From: Nitrospirota bacterium
Lineage (GTDB): Bacteria > Nitrospirota > Leptospirillia > Leptospirillales > Leptospirillaceae
NCBI GenBank assembly: GCA_027314645.1
Contig: DAHVAL010000010.1
Span: 1 to 64,000 of the forward strand
Length of the DNA stretch: 64,000 nt
Reading direction: 5' to 3'
Positions 59,395-64,000 of the stretch are shown piece by piece; the first letter of the stretch is position 1; every line of letters begins with the position of its first letter. Made by a program: the position numbers and the translations under genes. The notes below the pieces were generated by a model, which was not told the DNA's origin, did no database searches, and saw only the letters and a program-made list of their open reading frames with translations.

Positions 59395-59423
59395 TTGACT
59401 TTAGTGAGCATGGAAGTTAAAAT
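59395..59423 (+). promoter_or_regulatory. Strong sigma-70 promoter
   Basis: TTGACT (59395-59400) and TAAAAT (59418-59423) are exactly 17 bases apart. The predicted start is near 59430. It drives the structured region below and possibly oxidoreductase operon 2. Confidence 0.75.
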
Positions 59424-59429
59424 CAACAG

Positions 59430-59665
59430 ACCGTTTCTCTAAGGAGTGATTGGGCTGGCCTATGCTCTGCCGGGTCACATGAAGGGGGCTCTCCCCGTTG
59501 TTGTCGCTTCCCGATTATTGGAGAGTGGGAGACGGGTCCGGACTCGAATGCTAAAGGTGCCTTTGCGAAACTGGTGATTGTGGAAGGACTCCACGCCAGA
59601 ATACCCCCTGCGGACTGGGCTCGTTGAGCCGATAAGGCCGCTTGAAGATCAGAATATCCTGTTAT
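59430..59665 (+). ncRNA. ssrS: Candidate 6S-like structured RNA
   Basis: This stretch lies in a 384-base gap, has no convincing reading frame, and can fold into one long irregular rod. The ends pair in steps: AGGA (59442) with TCCT (59657), GAT with ATC, GGGC with GCTT, GGCC with GGCC, GCTC with GAGC. An unpaired middle region follows, and inside it AGGGGG pairs with CCCCCT. A small hairpin (GGCTC-GTT-GAGCC) sits in the 3' strand of the middle bubble. This is the layout of 6S RNA, which binds sigma-70 polymerase. The identity is inferred from hand-folding only, and the length (about 235) is above the common 160-200. Confidence 0.4.
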
Positions 59666-59700
59666 CCGACAGAGCTAGAGTTGTCTTCGGATTTCTATCT
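59664..59700 (+). terminator. Hairpin with T-rich tail before oxidoreductase operon 2
   Basis: ATCCGACA pairs with TGTC and GGAT around a 10-base loop (59664-59692), followed by TTCTATCT. It would end the upstream structured RNA, perhaps partially, ahead of the operon. The AAGGAG ribosome binding site of the next gene follows at once. Confidence 0.45.
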
Positions 59701-59718
59701 ACTTAAGGAGTGTCAGCC

Positions 59719-60939
59719 ATGGCGACAGTGACGAATTCGAAGGTTCCTCAAATCGGCCAGCGAAACAAGAAGGGCCAATTGATTGTGGACCCCAATGAAC
59801 TCTTTTTTCTCTCCCCCCGTACTTCCTCGTTTCTGACAGGCTCAGAAGTGATCCGTGAAGCCATTCGAAGGTCAAGCGTGGACTTTTCGGTTGCTTATCC
59901 CATTACCCCTCAATCCGAGGCTTCCTCTCTGGTCGGGGAATTGTATGCCGAAGGATATGTTGGTGACTACATGCGGGGCGAATCCGAGTTTGCCGTGATG
60001 GGTCAGTGCGCGGGAGCAGCATTCGGTGGAGCGAGGGTATTCACGACGACAGCAGGGCCGGGCACCCTCCGTGCGTTCGAAAACTTTCCAATGTGGGCCG
60101 GCAGCAGGCTCCCGATCGAGGTGGTCTTCACAGTCCGCGGGGTCAATTCTCCTCTGTCAATTCAGCCCGACACCTTGGAGATTTCTTTCATGCTCGAGAC
60201 GGGAATGTTGTTGTGGCATGCGGAGACCGCCCAGGATCTTTTCGATTTCATGCTCAAGGGCTATTACGTGGCCGAGCAGCCGGAAGTCCATCTTCCAATT
60301 GGGGTTATCTGTGACGGGTTTTTCGTGACCCATACCAAAGATACCGTCATGATGACACCTGAGGATTTGGCTCTCCCCCATTACGATCCTTATAGGAGCC
60401 CGGTGGTGTGTATGGATATGGAGGTTCCTCCGGTCCGGATGATGCGGGATCCTTTCGTGATGAAATCAAACTATATCAGTTATATGACGCATGCGAGCTG
60501 GCAGCTTGAAATCCGAGCCGCCATCGAACGTTCCAGGAAGCATACCATTCCACTTTTGGACGGATTGATCGAAGTGGAAAATCCGGATGCGGAAATCATG
60601 TTCGTTGCTTCTGGAACAGCTGTCTCCCAGTCACGTGAAGCCATTCGGCTCTTCCGCGACAAGGGTGTCAAGGTTGGTCTTGTCAAAATCAAAACCCTTC
60701 GGCCTTTCCCCACGGAAGAACTCCGGAAGGCGACAGAGCATGCGAAGCACATCTTTGTCCCAGAGTTCAATGTGGCGGGGTGGCTTGCCCGGGAAGTCAA
60801 ATCCACGATTGACCGGAATAGCCGCGTTATTGCAGGTCCTCATGTCGCTGGCGGTATGACCATGCCTCCGGAAATTATCATCGAAGAAATCGAAAAATAT
60901 CTGGCTCACAGCCGCAATAAGGAGCTCGTCCATGGGTAA
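59719..60939 (+). CDS. 2-oxoacid:ferredoxin oxidoreductase alpha subunit (operon 2)
   Basis: This 406-residue protein is a clear paralogue of the alpha subunit at 21533-22774. It has AYPITPQSEASSLVG, YMRGESEFAVMGQCAGAA with the catalytic Glu, TTTAGPGT and the C-terminal ASGTAVSQSREAI and VPEFNVAGWLAREV. ATG 59719 has AAGGAG eight bases upstream; GTG 59710 is an alternative. It heads an alpha-beta-gamma-ferredoxin operon in the same gene order as operon 1. Confidence 0.9.
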   Translation: MATVTNSKVPQIGQRNKKGQLIVDPNELFFLSPRTSSFLTGSEVIREAIRRSSVDFSVAYPITPQSEASSLVGELYAEGYVGDYMRGESEFAVMGQCAGAAFGGARVFTTTAGPGTLRAFENFPMWAGSRLPIEVVFTVRGVNSPLSIQPDTLEISFMLETGMLLWHAETAQDLFDFMLKGYYVAEQPEVHLPIGVICDGFFVTHTKDTVMMTPEDLALPHYDPYRSPVVCMDMEVPPVRMMRDPFVMKSNYISYMTHASWQLEIRAAIERSRKHTIPLLDGLIEVENPDAEIMFVASGTAVSQSREAIRLFRDKGVKVGLVKIKTLRPFPTEELRKATEHAKHIFVPEFNVAGWLAREVKSTIDRNSRVIAGPHVAGGMTMPPEIIIEEIEKYLAHSRNKELVHG

Positions 60940-61825
60940 GAAAATTCAGATCAATAAGGAATTTGTCGATATCATGCCGCAGGATTATCTTGATCTTGTG
61001 GAGACAGGAACGTATGAATCTCCAAACCGTGGATGGAAGGACTTCGGAACGGCGACGGAATTGATTGCCGAGCATTCCCTTTGCGCGGGATGCCCCGAAT
61101 CGATCGCGTTTCGGCACATTATGGCTTCCATTCCCAACCCGGAAGACACCGTGATGGTGGGATCGACAGGGTGTACGAGCCTGGTCTTCCCGATGATCGC
61201 CGTTCATAACATCCACTCCCTTTTCGGAAACCAAAACGCGATTGCGACGGGATTGAAACGGGCTCTTGCCTTACGCTTCCCAGACAGGGTCAAGGACGTT
61301 ATCGTGCTGGCCGGTGATGGCGCAACCGTGGATATCGGGCTGGACATGACACTCCAATCCTGGTTCCGGAAGGAAAGGTTTACAACGATCTGCTTCGACA
61401 ACGAGCTTTACGCAAATACGGGGGGGCAGGAGTCCGGGCTCATGCAGAAGGGCTTCCTGGCCAAGATGGCCCCTGTTGGGAAAAAGTTCGAAAAAGTTCG
61501 GCTTCCGGAAATCGCCCGGGAATCAGGATGCGATTATGTGGCCGTCATGACGGCCAGCAAGCCAAGTTTGGTGGAGAAAGTCATCAAACAGGCCGTTCTT
61601 ATTGCTCGCGAAATCGGTCCGACCTATATCCAGATCTACACTCCCTGCATTCTGGAAATCGGGAAACAGAGCATGGAAGGTCTTCAAGAAATGCGAACCT
61701 CGGAAGCTCCGGGCGAACGATTTAAGTTCCGGGAGTTTATCTCTCCGGAAGCCCAGTCCTTCCTCGATGGACTCGCTGAAAAGAAAAAGGCCGAGAAGCT
61801 GGCGGCGAGCGAAGCCACGTCCTAA
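60932..61825 (+). CDS. 2-oxoacid:ferredoxin oxidoreductase beta subunit (operon 2)
   Basis: This 297-residue thiamine-diphosphate-binding subunit has SLCAGCPESIAFR, AGDGATVDIGLDMTLQS and DNELYANTGGQESGL. The YANTGGQ form is closer to pyruvate enzymes, so I lean weakly to pyruvate:ferredoxin oxidoreductase for operon 2, with operon 1 then the 2-oxoglutarate enzyme. It overlaps the alpha gene by 8 bases. The C-terminus is Lys/Ala-rich. Confidence 0.9.
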   Translation: MGKKIQINKEFVDIMPQDYLDLVETGTYESPNRGWKDFGTATELIAEHSLCAGCPESIAFRHIMASIPNPEDTVMVGSTGCTSLVFPMIAVHNIHSLFGNQNAIATGLKRALALRFPDRVKDVIVLAGDGATVDIGLDMTLQSWFRKERFTTICFDNELYANTGGQESGLMQKGFLAKMAPVGKKFEKVRLPEIARESGCDYVAVMTASKPSLVEKVIKQAVLIAREIGPTYIQIYTPCILEIGKQSMEGLQEMRTSEAPGERFKFREFISPEAQSFLDGLAEKKKAEKLAASEATS

Positions 61826-61840
61826 ACGAGGGAGTCATTG

Positions 61841-62533
61841 ATGAAAAGTCGGATAAATATTCGGATGTCGGGATTGGGCGGCCAGGGAGTTGTCACATCG
61901 GCCCATCTTATGGCCATGGCCGCTTCCCATGAAGGGAAGTTTTCAATTTCCAATCCATTCTTCGGGGCGGAAAAGCGCATGGCTCCTGCAGAATCCTATG
62001 TTAGGATCGGGCCGGAGAAAATCTATGATCGAGGAGAGCTGGTCTTTCCGCATGTGGTGATGGTTTTCCATCCCCAGGTGATTACGATGGGGAAATCCTA
62101 CACCATGCCGTTTTATTCAGGAATTAAAAGCGGGGGCCTCATCATCATCAACGATGACATCGAATTGTTGACCGATGAGGAGAAATTGGATCTGGAAAAG
62201 AAAAAAATCACCGTCTACTATGTTCCCGCGACGAAAATTGCCCTCGAAATTGCAGGCACAGAGCTTTCGACGAATATGGGGATGATAGGAGCATTGGCGG
62301 GGTTGACCCAAGTCGTCACGATGGATGGTCTGGACAAGGCTCTTCAGGATCGTTTTGGGAAAAAATATGTCGCTTCGGGCGGTACTGCGACACTGGATGA
62401 GGCCATCAAGAAGAAATTTGCCAAGAAGGAAATGCTTCTCCAGAAAAATCTTGATACCATCCGTAGGACCTTTGACGAAGCCAGTGCCTTTAGAGAGAAA
62501 CACTCCGCTTTACTCACTAGTGTGAACATGTAG
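61841..62533 (+). CDS. 2-oxoacid:ferredoxin oxidoreductase gamma subunit (operon 2)
   Basis: This 230-residue protein has MSGLGGQGVVTSAHLMAMA, FFGAEKRMAPAESYVRIG and SGGTATLDEAIKKKFAKKE. It is a close paralogue of the operon 1 gamma subunit. ATG 61841 follows GAGGGAG; TTG 61838 is one codon upstream. It begins 15 bases after the beta gene. Confidence 0.9.
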   Translation: MKSRINIRMSGLGGQGVVTSAHLMAMAASHEGKFSISNPFFGAEKRMAPAESYVRIGPEKIYDRGELVFPHVVMVFHPQVITMGKSYTMPFYSGIKSGGLIIINDDIELLTDEEKLDLEKKKITVYYVPATKIALEIAGTELSTNMGMIGALAGLTQVVTMDGLDKALQDRFGKKYVASGGTATLDEAIKKKFAKKEMLLQKNLDTIRRTFDEASAFREKHSALLTSVNM

Positions 62534-62567
62534 ATAACCATTCAAAGAACCAGGAAGGGTATCAAGA

Positions 62568-62780
62568 ATGTATAATGTGGCAGAGGTCAATGCGGAGGAA
62601 TGCGTGGCCCAGAAAGGGTGTCGGCTTTGTATCATGTATTGTCCGGAAGCCAACTGCATTCAGTTAGACACCTCGAAGATGAAGGCCGTCATTGTTGAAT
62701 CCCGCTGCAAGGGATGTGAACTGTGCGTCGTCGTTTGTGATGCGGCGAAACACCAGGCAATTAAAATGGTGGCCCGGTAG
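62568..62780 (+). CDS. 4Fe-4S ferredoxin-type subunit (operon 2)
   Basis: This 70-residue protein has two cluster motifs: the first spaced C-x5-C-x2-C-x3-CP and the second canonical CKGCELCVVVC. It is the counterpart of the operon 1 ferredoxin, with one more residue in the unusual first spacing and no C-terminal tail. It would connect the enzyme with the ferredoxin pool. A stable hairpin follows (62794-62820). Confidence 0.85.
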   Translation: MYNVAEVNAEECVAQKGCRLCIMYCPEANCIQLDTSKMKAVIVESRCKGCELCVVVCDAAKHQAIKMVAR

Positions 62781-62793
62781 TCGACGAAAGGGT

Positions 62794-62820
62794 GGGGCGG
62801 AGGATCTCCTTCGCCCCTTT
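62794..62820 (+). terminator. GC-rich hairpin after the operon 2 ferredoxin gene
   Basis: GGGGCGGAGGA (62794-62804) pairs with TCCTTCGCCCC (62807-62817), with one G-T pair, followed by TTTG. It may attenuate or end transcription between the ferredoxin and the 100-residue protein gene. Confidence 0.5.
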
Positions 62821-62829
62821 GTATCGGTG

Positions 62830-63132
62830 ATGGATAATAAAATTCTAAAAGACATTCCGGAGTCCGGTGAGGAACTTCTCTCCGAGGCATTCCTCAAGGT
62901 TGAAGAAACCATAAAGTCTTTTCACGAGCTTCTCGATTCCCTCAACCGGGAATCCCTCTCTTCCTCCCTCTCTGAAGATGATAAAAAATCCCGCTTGGTT
63001 GCCGCTGTCGCGTTGCGTGACAGCGCGACAATCTATCTCGATTGGGGATGGCATTATCTCAGTCGGCTCTACGACGTTCCAAATCCCCACAACCCGGAAG
63101 AAAACGTCGCCGAAGAAGATTTTTTCCCCTGA
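62830..63132 (+). CDS. Hypothetical acidic protein, 100 residues
   Basis: This unrecognised protein starts MDNKILKDIPESGEELLSEA and is helical and acidic, ending NVAEEDFFP. ATG 62830 has no ribosome binding site, and the frame is open back into the ferredoxin gene, so the start is uncertain. It follows the hairpin after operon 2. No partner or domain is visible. Confidence 0.55.
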   Translation: MDNKILKDIPESGEELLSEAFLKVEETIKSFHELLDSLNRESLSSSLSEDDKKSRLVAAVALRDSATIYLDWGWHYLSRLYDVPNPHNPEENVAEEDFFP

Positions 63133-63197
63133 TCAAAAAAGATCGGGTATATGCCACATGAACAACGTCTTGGGTCGCTAAAATTCATATCATTGGA

Positions 63198-63599
63198 TCA
63201 ATCCAGTATTTTGAGTTCAATCAGTCTATCAGGTTCCCCTGTATAGACCACCAGGGCGACTGTTTCGATCGATATAATGGGGCCGTGCTTCAGTCCTCTC
63301 GGATTTAAGATGTAGTCGCCTGGGAACCTTATCTGTCGTCCGTTCCTGTCGATGTAGCCTCCCTCCAGAACAAAAACGTGTTCGTCCGACAAGGCCTCCG
63401 CAAGGACCTGTAACTTTTTTCCGGGTGGAGGGACAAATCGGACGATCATGGCAATTCCCTCTCCATCAGATCTTCGATCACTCAAGTTCTTACGGAATAT
63501 AACGTCTTTCCCACCGAATAGAAGCTCTGGCCCTCCTTTTGCACTAGCGGGAATCCATGGCAGATCCGATGTCTTTTGAATAATGGGTGAACCCGACAT
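63198..63599 (-). CDS. Cupin-domain protein (ChrR-like)
   Basis: This 133-residue protein is a single-domain cupin: an AEALSDEHVFVLEGGYID strand pair and RFPGDYILNPRGLKHGP, the second cupin motif with its His. Some such proteins are anti-sigma-factor-like (ChrR) or bind small ligands or metals. ATG 63599 has AAGGA upstream and is preferred to the long open frame from 63713. It is transcribed away from an ArsR-type gene 86 bases upstream, suggesting shared control. Confidence 0.75.
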   Translation of the reverse strand: MSGSPIIQKTSDLPWIPASAKGGPELLFGGKDVIFRKNLSDRRSDGEGIAMIVRFVPPPGKKLQVLAEALSDEHVFVLEGGYIDRNGRQIRFPGDYILNPRGLKHGPIISIETVALVVYTGEPDRLIELKILD

Positions 63600-63685
63600 T
63601 GAATTTTCCTTCTGTTTAAGAGTTGAGATCGTTCCAGCCAAAGTATCATGATTAGAGATGTTGATATTTAGGAGGAGACCGAAAT

Positions 63686-64000
63686 ATGGATGAAGCTCTT
63701 GCTCTGTCGACAATGGCTCGGATAATCGCTTCTCCGGCCCGATCTTCGATTGCTCCTAGCCCTTTCGGACGGCCGGGCTTTGCCTGCCACAGAACTCGCA
63801 TACCGTGCCGGTGTGTCTTCTGCGACGGCGAGTGAACATCTGTCCCACATGGTAAAGGCAGGAATCCTGGCATCAGAAAAGTGCGGTCGCCACCGTTATT
63901 ATCGTGTCATTTCACCGAAAATCATGGAAGCTTTGGAAGACCTTCTGGCTTCGCATCCCGGGCCAAACGAAAGGATCCGCCCAGATTTGGTTCGAATCAC
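63686..64000 (+). pseudogene. ArsR-family transcriptional regulator, apparently frameshifted and cut by the window end
   Basis: ATG 63686 is preceded by GGAGGAG. The first 22 codons read MDEALALSTMARIIASPARS and so on, then the frame runs into TGA at 63833. If the G at 63752 is skipped, the reading continues as SILLALSDGRALPATELAYR, SATASEHLSHMVKAGILA and GRHRYYRV, an ArsR winged-helix domain with high family likeness. So one extra base seems to break the gene; a sequencing error is equally possible. No stop is reached in the restored frame by base 64000. Confidence 0.6.

Noticed and set aside
59430-59692. tmRNA, SRP RNA, RNase P RNA, SAM or glycine riboswitch
   Set aside because: The characteristic conserved cores of these RNAs are not present; only the rod-like 6S layout remained plausible.
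1-64000. CRISPR arrays, insertion sequences or prophage genes
   Set aside because: No regular direct repeats, transposase or phage-like genes were seen anywhere in the window.

Overview
The window looks like chromosomal DNA of a chemolithoautotrophic Gram-negative bacterium, most likely a Nitrospirota relative of Leptospirillum. This is inferred from gene content only. The supporting genes are two four-gene 2-oxoacid:ferredoxin oxidoreductase operons of the reductive TCA type, an archaeal-type PEP carboxylase, anaerobic cobalamin genes, a membrane complex related to energy-converting hydrogenases, and lipid A/heptose genes (lpxC, gmhA, rfaE2) that imply an LPS outer membrane. Coding density is high, most genes are joined by 1-30 nt overlaps, and GTG/TTG starts are common. 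I saw no insertion sequence, prophage or CRISPR array.

Layout. 1-11.1 kb: a long leftward run from rplI to ileS (rplI, rpmH, rnpA, yidD, yidC, mnmE, mnmG, rsmG, parA, parB, bactofilin, mnmA, exonuclease, ileS), the classical origin-proximal gene order, with a perfect parS-type palindrome in front of parA and a tRNA-Val on the other strand. 11.2-16.7 kb: rightward cobalamin genes (cbiD, cbiE, cbiT, cbiG, cobJ, cobO) coupled to def. 16.7-19.4 kb: leftward redoxin, prmA, pyrF. 19.5-22.8 kb: first oxidoreductase operon (leftward). 23.7-31 kb: leftward hyf-like complex whose large subunit has lost the NiFe ligands. 31.2-37 kb: small membrane proteins, an M50 protease, suhB, PEP carboxylase and lpxC. 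37-42.7 kb: ferredoxin, lipoprotein, bifunctional nuclease, a 46-residue membrane protein with its own terminator, rnc, an HTH protein, mutM and a YeiH-type membrane protein. 42.8-46.4 kb: amgK, murU and anmK (cell-wall sugar salvage) and engB. 46.4-55.6 kb: leftward hemL, gmhA, rfaE2, mfd and three chaperone/PPIase genes. 55.6-59.3 kb: small unknowns, yceI, a J-domain-like protein and a DUF1841 protein. 59.4-63.1 kb: a strong promoter, a candidate 6S-like structured RNA and the second oxidoreductase operon (rightward). 63.2-64 kb: a cupin gene divergent from an apparently frameshifted ArsR-family regulator.

How the genes fit together. The oxidoreductases carboxylate acetyl-CoA and succinyl-CoA with reduced ferredoxin, and PEP carboxylase supplies oxaloacetate, so the window holds a large part of the CO2-fixation core. 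The hyf-like complex may couple an unknown redox reaction to ion translocation, possibly with the ferredoxin pool. The translation, membrane-insertion and segregation genes form a growth block. AnmK, AmgK and MurU form a peptidoglycan salvage route. The most unusual items are the ligand-less hyf-like complex, the candidate 6S-like RNA, the head-to-head overlap of anmK and engB, and several unrecognised small membrane proteins.
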